Notes: a model not told the origin generated them from the letters alone. Counted from the first letter of the stretch, positions 8,471 through 17,423 are shown. The stretch: 64,000 nucleotides of DNA from an uncultured Clostridia bacterium (GCA_934662505.1 CAKUKE010000004.1:62001-126000), one strand, 5' to 3'. Numbers and translations: made by a program.

Positions 8471-9778
8471 TTGTCCGGAAAACGCAGAACGGCGCAGACC
8501 TTTTTCGCCGTGGGGATCACCCTGCTCACCCGGGGCATGGGGTTTGGGCTGCGGCTGCTTCTGTCCCGGCGTCTGGGCGCGGCCGCGCTGGGCGTGACCG
8601 AGCAGGCCGCCGGCCTCACCTCCCTGTTCACCGTGACCGCCGTATGCGGGCTGCCCGGCGCGGTATCCACCCTGACCGCCCGGGAAGAAAAAAGCTTTCC
8701 GGGCCGCGCGCTGGCAGGCGGGCTGCGTCTGGCGCTTTTCAAGGGGCTGTTTCTCGGGGCGCTGCTGCTTTTGTTCATTCCGGCAGGGGTTTTTCTCACC
8801 GGCTGCCCGGAGGCGGCGGGCGCGCTTTTGTGCACGGTGCCCGCCCTGCCCTGCATGGCCGTGTGCTGCGCGGCGGACGGGTATTTTTTCGGGCTGGGAC
8901 GGGCGCTGCCCCCCGCCCTTGGCGAATGGACGGAGCAGGCGGGACGGCTGGCCGCCGCAGGGCTCCTGACCGCCCTTCTTCCCCTGCCCGACCTGAAAAC
9001 ACGGGCGCTCGTTCCCGCGCTGGCCGGCACGGTGGGGGAATATTCAGGGCTTTTGTGCATGCTGCTTTTTCTCCGGCGCGCCCCCCGGACAAAGCCGGAC
9101 CGCGCCGTCATGACCCGCCTGTCCCGCCTGTCTCTCCCCCTGACGGGCAGCAGGGTCGCCTCCTCCCTTCTGCGGTCGTGCACTGTGCTGATTCTGCCCC
9201 GCCTTCTGCAAAAAAACGGCCTGTCCCCCGCCGCCGCCAGCGGCGAAATGGGGCTTTTCTACGGCATGGCCATGCCTGTATTGCTCCTGCCCGGCATGGT
9301 GCTTAGCACCCTGTGCGCGCTGGCCGCGCCCGGCATGGCGCGGCGGCAGGGAGGGCAGCGGCGGCAGTTTGCCCTGCGCATGCTGCTCCTTGCCCTTGCC
9401 GCGGGGGGCGGCGGAACGGCGGGATGCCTGATCTTTTCTTCCTTTCTGGCGGGACGGGTGTTCCGTCAGCCCGCCCTCGCCCCGCTTCTGCGTCTGACCG
9501 CGCCCCTGTCCCTGATCATGGCGCTGTCCCAGACCTTTTCCGCTCTCCTGACCGGCCTGCGGCTGCAAAAGAAGGCCTTCGCCCATCAGCTGACGGGGGG
9601 CGCCGTTTCCTTTGGACTGACCCTCCTTTTCACCCCCCGGGGCGGCGTTACAGGCGCGGCGGCGGCGCTGGCGCTGGGGCAGGGGGTGCAGTGCGTGCTC
9701 CACGGTCTGGCGGTGTTTCTTGCCCTCCGCCGCGCGTCCCTTTCCCACGCCCCTTCGGCGGCGTCTGATGGTGGATAA
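8471..9778 (+). CDS. SpoVB-like polysaccharide / lipid II-type flippase (MVF superfamily)
   Basis: 435 residues, starting at TTG 8471 behind GGAAGGAGGGG; the frame is open further upstream but nothing there looks like protein or has a binding site. About 12-14 membrane segments are visible throughout. The N-terminus (GITLLTRGMGFGLRLLLSRR) and the central GEMGLFYGMAMPVLLLPGM are typical of the stage V sporulation protein B / oligosaccharide flippase group, which moves lipid-linked precursors across the membrane. Its carboxyl end lies against the origin region; its stop codon overlaps the first DnaA-box-like sequence. The SpoVB assignment is by resemblance; a general exporter of the same superfamily is possible. 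Confidence 0.85.
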   Translation: MSGKRRTAQTFFAVGITLLTRGMGFGLRLLLSRRLGAAALGVTEQAAGLTSLFTVTAVCGLPGAVSTLTAREEKSFPGRALAGGLRLALFKGLFLGALLLLFIPAGVFLTGCPEAAGALLCTVPALPCMAVCCAADGYFFGLGRALPPALGEWTEQAGRLAAAGLLTALLPLPDLKTRALVPALAGTVGEYSGLLCMLLFLRRAPRTKPDRAVMTRLSRLSLPLTGSRVASSLLRSCTVLILPRLLQKNGLSPAAASGEMGLFYGMAMPVLLLPGMVLSTLCALAAPGMARRQGGQRRQFALRMLLLALAAGGGGTAGCLIFSSFLAGRVFRQPALAPLLRLTAPLSLIMALSQTFSALLTGLRLQKKAFAHQLTGGAVSFGLTLLFTPRGGVTGAAAALALGQGVQCVLHGLAVFLALRRASLSHAPSAASDGG

Positions 9779-10200
9779 CTTTGTGGAAACCGTTGGGATA
9801 ATCCTGCACGCCCCCTTCCAACCGCTTGAAACGCCTTGCCTTTTTTATCCACCGGCGGTGGAAAGGGCTTTTGTGGATGATGTGGATAACCCGTTTTTCC
9901 CACGCTTTTGGCAGTTTTGTGCCCCTGCGGCAGGCAAAACCCTTGCATTTTTCAGCCAAATATGCGACAATGGGATACGGGTCAGAAGGCGCCTTCTTTT
10001 TCCGTACCCGCAGGAAGGGCGCGCTTCCGTCCGGAAAAAGGGACAAAGCGGGGTTTTCCACCGTTTATCCACCCCCTTTTCCACCGCCTTTCCACAACGG
10101 CGGCACCCCTCAAACGCAGGCGGCGCAAGGGTTTTGGGCACTTATCCACTTATCCACACCGCCTACTACTACGACGATCTTTATATTATATAACTACTAC
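9770..10200. other. Chromosomal replication origin (oriC)
   Basis: The spacer before dnaN holds many DnaA boxes (consensus TTATCCACA or its complement). Perfect copies lie at 9881-9889 and 10150-10158. One-mismatch copies lie at 9770-9778, 9845-9853, 9872-9880, 10065-10073 and 10142-10150, and weaker TTTTCCACC-type copies at 10054, 10077 and 10088. The right end reproduces the basal unwinding system known from Bacillus. Overlapping tandem boxes (10142-10158) are followed by a CCGC spacer, five CTA/CGA trios (10163-10177, the DnaA-trio) and an AT-only stretch (10180-10193). Gene orientation flips around this point, parS sites follow, and dnaN is next. dnaA itself is not adjacent, which is unusual. 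Confidence 0.93.
10163..10193 (+). other. DnaA-trio and AT-rich unwinding element
   Basis: CTACTACTACGACGA followed by TCTTTATATTATATAA, placed four bases after the last perfect DnaA box. In Bacillus subtilis the same order (boxes, GC-rich spacer, trio, AT-rich) directs DnaA filament growth and strand opening towards the trio. Here opening would proceed towards dnaN. Confidence 0.85.
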
Positions 10201-10206
10201 TCCCCT

Positions 10207-10225
10207 GCCGGGCGCGCCGCCCGGC
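10207..10225 (+). promoter_or_regulatory. Stem-loop ahead of dnaN RBS
   Basis: GCCGGGCG pairs with CGCCCGGC across a three-base loop, about ten bases before the GAAAGGA binding site of dnaN. It resembles the stem-loop ahead of the giant secreted protein and lacks a T-run. Confidence 0.35.
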
Positions 10226-10248
10226 GAACGCTGAAAGGAATGTGAACC

Positions 10249-11379
10249 ATGCATTTTCGGGTGCAGACAGACGACATGAATCACGGAATGGGCATGGTCA
10301 GCCGCGCGCTGTCCGCCCGTCCCATCAAGCAGGTGTTTGAAGGCGTGTTCATCGAGACCACCGACGAGGGTCTTCTGCTGACCTGCACGGACGGCGAGAT
10401 CACCATCCGCGCCGCCGTGCCCGCCATCGTGGAGGAGGACGGCAGCGCCCTTCTGCCCGCCCGGCTCTTTGGCGACATGATGCGCCGCCAGCCCGCAGGC
10501 GAGGTGGACGTGAAGGTGGATGACCGGGGCCGCGCCCAGATCAGAAGCCGGGGCTCCAACGCGTCCATGGCCGGCCTGCCCGCCGAGGATTTTCCCGACG
10601 TGGAGGACGTGGTCAGCGAAAACGCCGTGACCCTGCCCGCCAACCGGATGAAGGACGCGGTAGGCAAGGTGATGTTTGCCGTCAGCAGCGACGAGAGCCG
10701 CAAGATCCTCACGGGCGTGCTGATGGAGGTGTATCCCGAGGAAACCCTGTTTGTGGGTCTGGACGGGTTCCGGCTGGCGCTGCAGCGCATTGAAAAGACC
10801 ACGGCGCTGCCTGCCCGCAGCCCCAACCGTATCGCCTGCGTGACCCCCGGGCGCATCATGAACGAGCTGGCGAAGATGCTGCCAGACGATCCGGAAACGG
10901 AGGTGACCGTCACCTTCTCCCCCTCCCATGTGATGTTCTCCTTCGCCTCCACCCGGGTGTATGCCACCCTGCTGACCGGCGAATTTATCGATTATCAGAA
11001 GATCCTGCCCAAGTCCTGGACCACTGAAATGGTGGTGGACAGGGTGGCGTTTTCCGACGCTATCGAACGCTGCTCGCTGATGGCGCGGGAGGGCAAGAAC
11101 AACCTGATCCATCTGAAGATGGAGCAGGAGGATCTGCTGGAAATGACCGCCAACGCGGAGCTGGGCGACGTGCTGGAAACGCTGGACGTGGGGCTGGAGG
11201 GATACCACATGGAGATTTCCTTCAACGCCAAGTACCTGCTGGACGTGACCCGCAACATTTCCGGCGACCGGATCTGCATGTGCTTCAACAGCAACGTGTC
11301 CCCCTGCATGGTCAAGCCCCCGGAAGGCAAAAAGGATTACATTTTCCTGGTGCTGCCCGTCCGGTTCTTCAATCGGTAA
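10249..11379 (+). CDS. dnaN: DNA polymerase III beta subunit (sliding clamp)
   Basis: 376 residues, full length for the family. The ring-shaped dimer clamps polymerase to DNA. The three repeated clamp domains are visible (about 1-125, 128-250, 252-376), with the C-terminal KDYIFLVLPVRF that lines the protein-binding pocket (family usually ends VMPMR-L). The start ATG at 10249 follows AAAGGAATGTGAACC. It is the first gene right of the origin, with no dnaA before it, and ends in a strong terminator, so it is transcribed on its own. Confidence 0.98.
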   Translation: MHFRVQTDDMNHGMGMVSRALSARPIKQVFEGVFIETTDEGLLLTCTDGEITIRAAVPAIVEEDGSALLPARLFGDMMRRQPAGEVDVKVDDRGRAQIRSRGSNASMAGLPAEDFPDVEDVVSENAVTLPANRMKDAVGKVMFAVSSDESRKILTGVLMEVYPEETLFVGLDGFRLALQRIEKTTALPARSPNRIACVTPGRIMNELAKMLPDDPETEVTVTFSPSHVMFSFASTRVYATLLTGEFIDYQKILPKSWTTEMVVDRVAFSDAIERCSLMAREGKNNLIHLKMEQEDLLEMTANAELGDVLETLDVGLEGYHMEISFNAKYLLDVTRNISGDRICMCFNSNVSPCMVKPPEGKKDYIFLVLPVRFFNR

Positions 11380-11455
11380 ACCGCTCCGGCGGCGCTGCCG
11401 AAGAACGGCCGGCTTTCCGGTTCGTCGTGAAGGATCAGTAAAACAATACAGTGTC

Positions 11456-11483
11456 AGACGGTCGGGCTTCCGGCCGTCTTTTT
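11456..11483 (+). terminator. dnaN terminator
   Basis: GACGG(T)CGG pairs with CCG(G)CCGTC around a GCTT loop and is followed by five T, 77 bases after the dnaN stop. Confidence 0.85.
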
Positions 11484-11608
11484 CAGTAAAAAAATTTTTG
11501 AATTTTCTCCGTGAAAAAAGGCAGCAGAGCGCGTATTTTGCCAAAAGACGGCCGTCCTTCGGCGAAAAAAAAGGCGGGTTCTGTCCTTCTCTGTCAGGAT
11601 TTGGCGCA

Positions 11609-11638
11609 TTTGCCAAACCGGGCGAAACATGATATAAT
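11609..11638 (+). promoter_or_regulatory. pth promoter
   Basis: TTGCCA (11610-11615), 17-base spacer, TATAAT (11633-11638), 35 bases before the pth start. The -35 sits in the octamer TTGCCAAA shared with three other promoters in this window. Confidence 0.8.
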
Positions 11639-11673
11639 AAACGGCTTTGACGGAACGGTAAGGAGGGGTCGGC

Positions 11674-12252
11674 ATGCGCGCGATCATCGGTCTGGGCAAC
11701 CCCGGAGAAAAGTACGCTCACACCCGGCACAACGTGGGCTTTGACGTGGTGAACATCCTGTCGCAGAAGCTGGATATCCCGCTGCGCAAAAACAAGTGCC
11801 ACGGCCTGATCGGCGAGGGCTCCCTGCAGGGCGAACGGGTGGCGCTGGTGCAGCCCCAGACATTCATGAACCTGAGCGGGCAGTGCGTCAGCGAGGTGCT
11901 GTCCTGGTACAAGCTGACCCCTGAGGAAACGCTGATCGTGCTGGACGACATCGACCTGCCCTTCGGCACGGTGCGGGTGCGCCCCCACGGCGGCGCGGGC
12001 ACCCATAACGGGCTGCGGAACATCGTTTATCTGACGGGCAGCGACCGTTTTCCCCGCATTCGGGTAGGAGTGGGCGACCGTCCCGAAAACTGGGAGCTGG
12101 CAGACTGGGTGCTGGCGGGCTATCAGACGGAGGCGGAGCGGAAGATCGCCTTTGACGCCTACTGTCTGGCGGCGGACGCGGCGGCGTGCTTCGTCACCGA
12201 AGGCATCGACAAGGCCATGAACCGCTTCAATAAAAAGGACGGCAGCCGGTAA
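11674..12252 (+). CDS. pth: Peptidyl-tRNA hydrolase
   Basis: 192 residues. It frees tRNAs from prematurely released peptides. The family marks are GLGNPGEKYAHTRHNVGFD at residues 5-23 with the catalytic His, DDIDLPFG near 92, and the RPHGGAGTHNGLRNI block near 102. ATG 11674 follows AAGGAGGGG. Pth next to mfd is a common arrangement in Firmicutes (pth-mfd), but here a 567-base spacer carrying four parS sites separates them. Confidence 0.97.
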   Translation: MRAIIGLGNPGEKYAHTRHNVGFDVVNILSQKLDIPLRKNKCHGLIGEGSLQGERVALVQPQTFMNLSGQCVSEVLSWYKLTPEETLIVLDDIDLPFGTVRVRPHGGAGTHNGLRNIVYLTGSDRFPRIRVGVGDRPENWELADWVLAGYQTEAERKIAFDAYCLAADAAACFVTEGIDKAMNRFNKKDGSR

Positions 12253-12262
12253 CGCACCGTCA

Positions 12263-12278
12263 TGTTTCACGTGAAACA
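12263..12278. other. parS site 1
   Basis: TGTTTCACGTGAAACA, a perfect 16-base palindrome equal to the ParB-binding consensus, 11 bases after the pth stop. It begins a two-site module with parS 2 (starts 59 bases apart). Confidence 0.9.
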
Positions 12279-12321
12279 TGGAAACGGAGCGAACCGCGGC
12301 AGGAAAACGGCAGGCAGTGCG

Positions 12322-12337
12322 TGTTTCATGTGAAACA
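12322..12337. other. parS site 2 (one mismatch)
   Basis: TGTTTCATGTGAAACA, one base (C to T) off the palindrome, so likely a weaker ParB site. Confidence 0.7.
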
Positions 12338-12407
12338 GAAATGAAAGCAGACAGGTATGAAAGCAGTGCGTCGGTACGACGCTCCGAAGGACGGGCGCGG
12401 ATTGGAT

Positions 12408-12423
12408 TGTTTCACGTGAAACA
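12408..12423. other. parS site 3
   Basis: Perfect TGTTTCACGTGAAACA. It begins a second copy of the two-site module. Confidence 0.9.
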
Positions 12424-12466
12424 TGATAGTGGAACGAACCGCAGCAGGAAAACGGCAGGCAGTGTG

Positions 12467-12482
12467 TGTTTCACGTGAAACA
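12467..12482. other. parS site 4
   Basis: Perfect TGTTTCACGTGAAACA, again starting 59 bases after its partner. Confidence 0.9.
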
Positions 12483-12819
12483 ATCTGAAATTTCTGATCG
12501 TCGGGACAGCAACCCGCAAGACTTCCGCGGCGGGCAGTGCTTGCCGGTCAAATGGGTTTCATAAAACAGGGAGCCGGTCAGGCATGCGGAAGGAATGGTT
12601 CATGCTGCGGGACGGAGTGCTGCGGGAAACACCGGGTACAGGCAAAGAAACCGCAGTGCAGATCGGTCATAAAGACGTGAAGAACAAAACGCGGGTGAAA
12701 AATCTGCGGCGCAGGCTGGACGGAAAGCCGGAAAATCACCGGGCGCAGACGGAAGAAACTGTAGCACAGGCCGGATATAAAACCGGGGAGACGCCGGGTA
12801 CAGGCGGAAAGGACGGGTC
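12483..12819. other. Non-coding spacer before mfd
   Basis: Contains diverged repeats of a GGGAAACACCGGGTACAGGC-type block (near 12625 and 12787). The 117-codon open frame here runs into mfd out of frame and is not convincing. No clear promoter was seen, so mfd may be read through from pth. Confidence 0.4.
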
Positions 12820-15800
12820 ATGCTCGATCGGTTACTTGAAAAAATGCGGCGGGAGCCTGGGCTGGCCCCGCTTTTTGCGCTGCAGGACGGGCAGACGGTG
12901 GCGCTGTACAACCTGTGCCCTGCCCAGCGGCCGCTGATCGCCGCCGCCCTCAGCCGGGCGCTGGGACGGCCGGTGATGACGGTCAGCCAGAGCGGCGCCG
13001 CAGCGGCGCGCATCGCCTCGGATGCGGACGCGCTGCTGGGCGGGCAGGGGGTCTGCGTATCCCTCGGCGGCGAGGACATTCTGTTCACCCGGGCGGTGGC
13101 GGGTCAGGAGAACCAGTTTCAGCGGCTGGATGTGCTGTCCCGCATGCGGCGGGGGCAGGTGGCGGTGCTGTCGGTATCCGCCGACGCCCTGACCACACCG
13201 CTCATGCCTGCCGGGGACTGGTGGAGCCGCCGGGTGACGGTGCGTCCCGGCGACCGGATGGATCCCGAAGGGCTGACGGCGCAGCTGTGCGCCATGGGGT
13301 ACCGCCGGGTGGATCTGGTGGAGGGTAAGGGACAGTGCGCCCGCCGGGGCGACATTGTGGACGTGTATCCCCCGGATATGGAGACCGCCGTGCGCATCGA
13401 GTTTTTTGACGACGAGGCGGACATCCTGCGCACCTTCGACCCCATGAGCCAGCGGAGTCTGGAACGGGTGGAGGAGGTGTGCGTCATTCCTGCCGCCCTG
13501 TTTGTGGATGTGCCGCCGGAAAAGGCGGAGGTCTGGCGGACGCTGATCCGGAATCAATTGGAAAAAGGCGGCAGATGGGTGAACCCTGCCCCTGCGGAAA
13601 ACGTCGAAAAAGGGGAAACGGGCGCGGAAGACGGCGCAGAAGAGGGAAAAGCGGCGCTGCCCGACGTGTTCGGCGACCAGACGCTGGCCTTCGGCGACAC
13701 CCTGCGCCGCACACTGGACGACGCGGACGCGCTGGCGGCGGGCGCATTGCCTGCTGCCCTGCCCCTGTGGGCGACTGCGCTGGGACTCCCCTGCGGCAGA
13801 TTGCAGGATTATTTTGACCGTTCCCCCATCGTGCTGCTGGACGGCCCCGAAGCCGTGCGGGAGCGGTGTGAGGATCGGCGGAGCGGCTTTGAGGAGGATT
13901 TCCGGCTGGCGCTGGAGCGGGGCGATGCGGTGCCCGCGCAGGAAGGCCTGGTGGGCGGCTGGGAGCAGGTGCTTTCCGCCCTGCAGGGCGACGCGGTGGT
14001 GACCTGTCAGGATTTCCTGCGGGGCATGGCCGGGCTGACCCCCACGGCGCTGGTGGACTTTCCGGGGCACCCGGCGGTGCAGTATTTTTCCCGCATGGGC
14101 GATCTGAAAAATGATCTGGAGCGCTGGCGGAAGGCGCATTATCTGGTGGCGCTGTGCGCCGGGGGCGTCAGCCGGGGCGAGCGGCTGCGGGAGACCCTGG
14201 CGGAGATGGGCGTGACCGTGCCGGAGGGCGAGGAGACCCCCGAGGAGGGGCTGGTCATTCGGAAGGAAAGCCTGTCTCAGGGCATGGAAAGCCCCCTGCT
14301 GCGGGTGGCGGTGGTGGCGGACGGCGATCTGTTCGGCACGGGCTACCGCCGCCGGCGCAGCGCGCCAGCCCGGACGCTCGGGCGGAAAATAGAGGCCTTC
14401 ACCGACCTGACCGAGGGCGACTATGTGGTGCATGAAAGCCACGGCGTGGGCATTTTCAAGGGCACCGTCCGGCTCCAGAGCGAGGGCGCGTGGCGGGATT
14501 ACCTGCTCATTCAGTATCAGGGCAACGACAAGCTCTACGTGCCCACCGAACAGTTTGACCGCATCCAGAAGTTCATCGGCGGGGGCGAGGACAAGGCGCC
14601 TCAGCTGAACAGCCTCAATTCCGGCGCGTGGGACCGTCAGAAGAAAAAGGTGCGGGACAGCCTGAAAAAGCTGGCCTTCGATCTGGTGCAGCTCTACGCT
14701 GCCAGACAACAGGAGCCCGGCTTCTCCTTCGCGCCGGATACTCCGTGGCAGCGGCAGTTTGAGGACGCCTTTCCCTATGAGCTGACCCCCGACCAGCAGA
14801 CGGCGGTGGCGGACATCAAGGCGGACATGGAGCGGCCTGTGAACATGGACCGCCTTCTGTGCGGCGACGTGGGCTACGGCAAGACGGAGGTGGCGCTGCG
14901 GGCGGCGTTCAAGTGCGTCATGTCCGGCAAGCAGGCGGCCATCCTCTGCCCCACCACCATTCTGGCGCAGCAGCATTTCTACACCCTGCAGAAGCGCATG
15001 GCGGATTTTCCCGTGCAGGCGGACGTGGTCAGCCGCATGCGGCCGCCAAAGACCCAGCGGGAAACCCTGCGCCGTCTGGCGGAGGGCAAGGTGGATATTC
15101 TGGTAGGCACCCACAAGCTGCTGGGGAAGGACGTACGGTTCAAGGATCTGGGGCTGCTCATCATTGATGAGGAGCAGCGCTTCGGCGTGGCGCACAAGGA
15201 GCAGATCAAAAATCTGAAAAAGCAGGTGGACGTGCTCACCCTGTCCGCCACCCCCATCCCCCGTACCCTGCACATGTCCATGGTGGGGGTGCGGGACATG
15301 AGCCTTCTGACCACCCCGCCCGAGGAGCGCCTGCCCGTGCAGACCTATGTGATGGACTATTCCGACGGGGTGGTGCGGGACGCGGTGCTCCGGGAGGTGG
15401 GGCGCGGCGGACAGGTCTATTTCCTCTATAATCAGGTGCAGCATATCGACGCCTTCGCGGGGCACCTGCGCCGGCTGCTGCCGGGGGTGCGCATTACCGT
15501 GGCGCACGGCCAGATGAAGGAGGGGCAGCTGGAGGACGCCATGCTGGACTTTTACGACCAGCGGTCGGACGTGCTGCTCTGCTCCACCATCATTGAAAAC
15601 GGGCTGGATGTGCCCAACGCCAACACCATCATCGTCTACGACGCGGATCGCTTCGGCCTGTCCCAGCTGTATCAGCTGCGGGGACGGGTGGGACGCTCCA
15701 CCCGGGCGGCGTTCGCCTACTTTACCGTGCGTCCCGACCGCAGTCTGTCCGAGACCGCCCAGAAGCGGCTGCAGGCCATCCGGGAATTTACCGCCTTCGG

Positions 15801-16458
15801 CTCGGGCTTCCGCATTGCCATGCGGGATCTGGAGATCCGGGGTGCGGGCAACATTTTCGGCCCTGAGCAGAGCGGCAACGTGGCGACGGTGGGGTACGAG
15901 CTGTACTGCAAGATGATCGAGGAAGCGGTGCGGGAGGCCGCCCCCGGCGGCGCAGCTGTCAGCGAGGACAGCCTGCCCGACACCCGGGTGGAGCTGAAGA
16001 TCGACGCTTATCTGCCGGCGGAATACGTGCGGGACGAGGGGCAGCGGATGGAGGTGTTCCGCCGCATTTCCTTTATCCGCAGCCGCGCCGACCGGGAGGA
16101 TGTGATCGAGGAGCTGATCGACCGCTTCGGCGACGTGCCGCCGCAGGTGATGAACCTGATCGACGTGAGCCACCTGCGGGCGCTGTGCCGCCGGCTGTGC
16201 GTCAGCCGGGTGACGTGGCAGGCGGGGGCGCTGGTGATGCGGCTGGAAAAGGGCGCGCCCGTGGAAAAAATGTATCCCCTGCTGGCGGAAGCAGACAAGC
16301 GGCTGCTGTTTTCCGCAGGGCGGGAAGCGGCGCTGCTGCTGCGGGACGGGCGGCTGAGCGTGGCAGAACTGATGCGGCAGGCCGTGCCCGTGCTGGAGAA
16401 GATCGTGGCGGGGGTGTACCCGTCCCCGAGTGCGCCGGGGCAAAACGCTAGCGGGTGA
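12820..16458 (+). CDS. mfd: Transcription-repair coupling factor
   Basis: 1212 residues. Mfd removes stalled RNA polymerase and recruits UvrA. Domains in order: UvrB-like D1-D2 (about 1-330), polymerase-interacting CarD-like domain (about 525-600, LTEGDYVVHESHGVGIFKG), RecG-type helicase motor with Walker A GDVGYGKTE (about 687), DEEQRFGV Walker B (about 785), motif VI QLRGRVGRS (about 950), and the C-terminal TRCF domain (about 1040-1150). The last 15 residues (YPSPSAPGQNASG) are encoded by the first copy of a tandem repeat that continues into the spacer, so the natural end has probably been replaced or extended. Confidence 0.97.
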   Translation: MLDRLLEKMRREPGLAPLFALQDGQTVALYNLCPAQRPLIAAALSRALGRPVMTVSQSGAAAARIASDADALLGGQGVCVSLGGEDILFTRAVAGQENQFQRLDVLSRMRRGQVAVLSVSADALTTPLMPAGDWWSRRVTVRPGDRMDPEGLTAQLCAMGYRRVDLVEGKGQCARRGDIVDVYPPDMETAVRIEFFDDEADILRTFDPMSQRSLERVEEVCVIPAALFVDVPPEKAEVWRTLIRNQLEKGGRWVNPAPAENVEKGETGAEDGAEEGKAALPDVFGDQTLAFGDTLRRTLDDADALAAGALPAALPLWATALGLPCGRLQDYFDRSPIVLLDGPEAVRERCEDRRSGFEEDFRLALERGDAVPAQEGLVGGWEQVLSALQGDAVVTCQDFLRGMAGLTPTALVDFPGHPAVQYFSRMGDLKNDLERWRKAHYLVALCAGGVSRGERLRETLAEMGVTVPEGEETPEEGLVIRKESLSQGMESPLLRVAVVADGDLFGTGYRRRRSAPARTLGRKIEAFTDLTEGDYVVHESHGVGIFKGTVRLQSEGAWRDYLLIQYQGNDKLYVPTEQFDRIQKFIGGGEDKAPQLNSLNSGAWDRQKKKVRDSLKKLAFDLVQLYAARQQEPGFSFAPDTPWQRQFEDAFPYELTPDQQTAVADIKADMERPVNMDRLLCGDVGYGKTEVALRAAFKCVMSGKQAAILCPTTILAQQHFYTLQKRMADFPVQADVVSRMRPPKTQRETLRRLAEGKVDILVGTHKLLGKDVRFKDLGLLIIDEEQRFGVAHKEQIKNLKKQVDVLTLSATPIPRTLHMSMVGVRDMSLLTTPPEERLPVQTYVMDYSDGVVRDAVLREVGRGGQVYFLYNQVQHIDAFAGHLRRLLPGVRITVAHGQMKEGQLEDAMLDFYDQRSDVLLCSTIIENGLDVPNANTIIVYDADRFGLSQLYQLRGRVGRSTRAAFAYFTVRPDRSLSETAQKRLQAIREFTAFGSGFRIAMRDLEIRGAGNIFGPEQSGNVATVGYELYCKMIEEAVREAAPGGAAVSEDSLPDTRVELKIDAYLPAEYVRDEGQRMEVFRRISFIRSRADREDVIEELIDRFGDVPPQVMNLIDVSHLRALCRRLCVSRVTWQAGALVMRLEKGAPVEKMYPLLAEADKRLLFSAGREAALLLRDGRLSVAELMRQAVPVLEKIVAGVYPSPSAPGQNASG

Positions 16459-16750
16459 CCCGTAAAAGCGGAGCACCCACCCGTCCCCGGGTGCGCCGGG
16501 GCAAAGCCTGTAAACATTGGAAACGCCGCTGCGCACCACACCCGTCCCCGGGCGCCGGGGCAAAGCCTGTAAACATTGGAAACGCCGCTGCGCACCGCAC
16601 CCGTCCCCGGGTGCGCCGGGGTGAAACGGAAAGCTGGTCGGGCTGGGTATCCGTCAACGACCCACTCCCGGGTGCGCCGGGGCAAAGCATTGACGGGCGA
16701 CCCGTAAAAGCGGAACACCCACCCGTCCCCGAGTGCGCTGGGGCAAAGCC
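16418..16750. repeat. Tandem palindromic repeat, six copies, about 60-base period
   Basis: The core CCCCGGGTGCGCCGGGG, itself a hairpin (CCCCGG/CCGGGG), recurs at 16424, 16485, 16546, 16605, 16665 and 16727, each followed by CAAAGC-type sequence. The stretches between are also shared: TGTAAACATTGGAAACGCCG appears twice and GACCCGTAAAAGCGGA twice. The first copy lies inside the 3' end of mfd. Two more decayed copies follow to about 16900. It is not a CRISPR because the between-sequences repeat and no cas gene is present. Confidence 0.85.
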
Positions 16751-17390
16751 TGAGTACCTGAGGGATACCGTCAACCAGTGCGCCCGTCTCCTGAACCCCC
16801 TCCGGGTGCGGGTGTGCGGCGTACAGGGGGACGACAGGCAGCATGCCGTAGCTGAAACCCCTTTGGGTGCGGGTGTGCGCCCGGTTGGGCAAAGCCCGGT
16901 AACGCGCGGCAACTGGCCGAAAGGGCGGCCGCAGCATACCCTGCGAAAAGAAAATGTTTCACGTGAAACATGCCGGAAAAGGAAAAAGAAGGGCGCGGAA
17001 CGGCAAAAAAAGGTCGAGCCGGGCAGACCGTCCGGCGGTGAAAACCCGGTGCTCGAACCGCCGGCGCAGATCGCCGGAGCCCGCCCACCCCGCCGCGGAA
17101 AAATGCGGTGGCCGCGGCGATAAGGGTGCGGCGCGTGCAGATGCAGAGGCCGGGCGATCGGAAAGCCGTCCTGTTCTGCCATGCACACCCTTTGCGGATG
17201 ACCCGAGCCGTCGGCGCCGCTGCCCTGTCCGTCCATGGAAAGCCCGCCCTGTTCTGCCGTTCTTTGGCAGCGCGGCGGCGGGTTGGACGGGAAGAAAAGC
17301 ACCCTGCCGGTCGTTTCATCAGGGGAAGGGGTTCAAAAAGGCGGTTTTGCCTGAAAAAAACCGAAAAAAACTTGCTGAAACCGGAAAAAG
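16751..17390. other. Non-coding spacer with parS 5
   Basis: About 640 bases without a convincing gene; open frames are short, overlapping and lack binding sites. It holds decayed repeat copies at its left end and the fifth parS. Confidence 0.45.
16955..16970. other. parS site 5
   Basis: Perfect TGTTTCACGTGAAACA, 6.8 kb right of the origin. Confidence 0.9.
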
Positions 17391-17394
17391 ACCC

Positions 17395-17423
17395 TTGACC
17401 TGTTAATAAAATCGTAATATACT
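17395..17423 (+). promoter_or_regulatory. Promoter of the SH3-repeat protein
   Basis: TTGACC, a 17-base spacer and TATACT, followed by a structured leader of about 130 bases (CCCCGAAAACGGGG hairpin near 17508) before the gene. I could not match the leader to a known riboswitch. Confidence 0.8.

Larger units (their letters stand above)
12263..12482. repeat. Duplicated two-parS module
   Basis: Two copies of a 75-base unit (12263-12337 and 12408-12482). Each has a parS at both ends and a nearly identical middle (GAACCGCGGCAGGAAAACGG, GGCAGGCAGTG). The ParB loading zone thus appears to have grown by duplication. Confidence 0.85.

Noticed and set aside
10186..12279. 697-codon minus-strand frame over dnaN and pth
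   Set aside because: Shadow of two certain genes; it also crosses the dnaN terminator and a promoter.
12584..12937. 117-codon open frame between pth and mfd
   Set aside because: Runs out of frame into mfd, is repetitive and has no binding site.
16418..16750. CRISPR-like array (palindromic repeat at about 60-base spacing)
   Set aside because: The between-repeat stretches repeat themselves, unit length varies, the first unit is in mfd and there are no cas genes.
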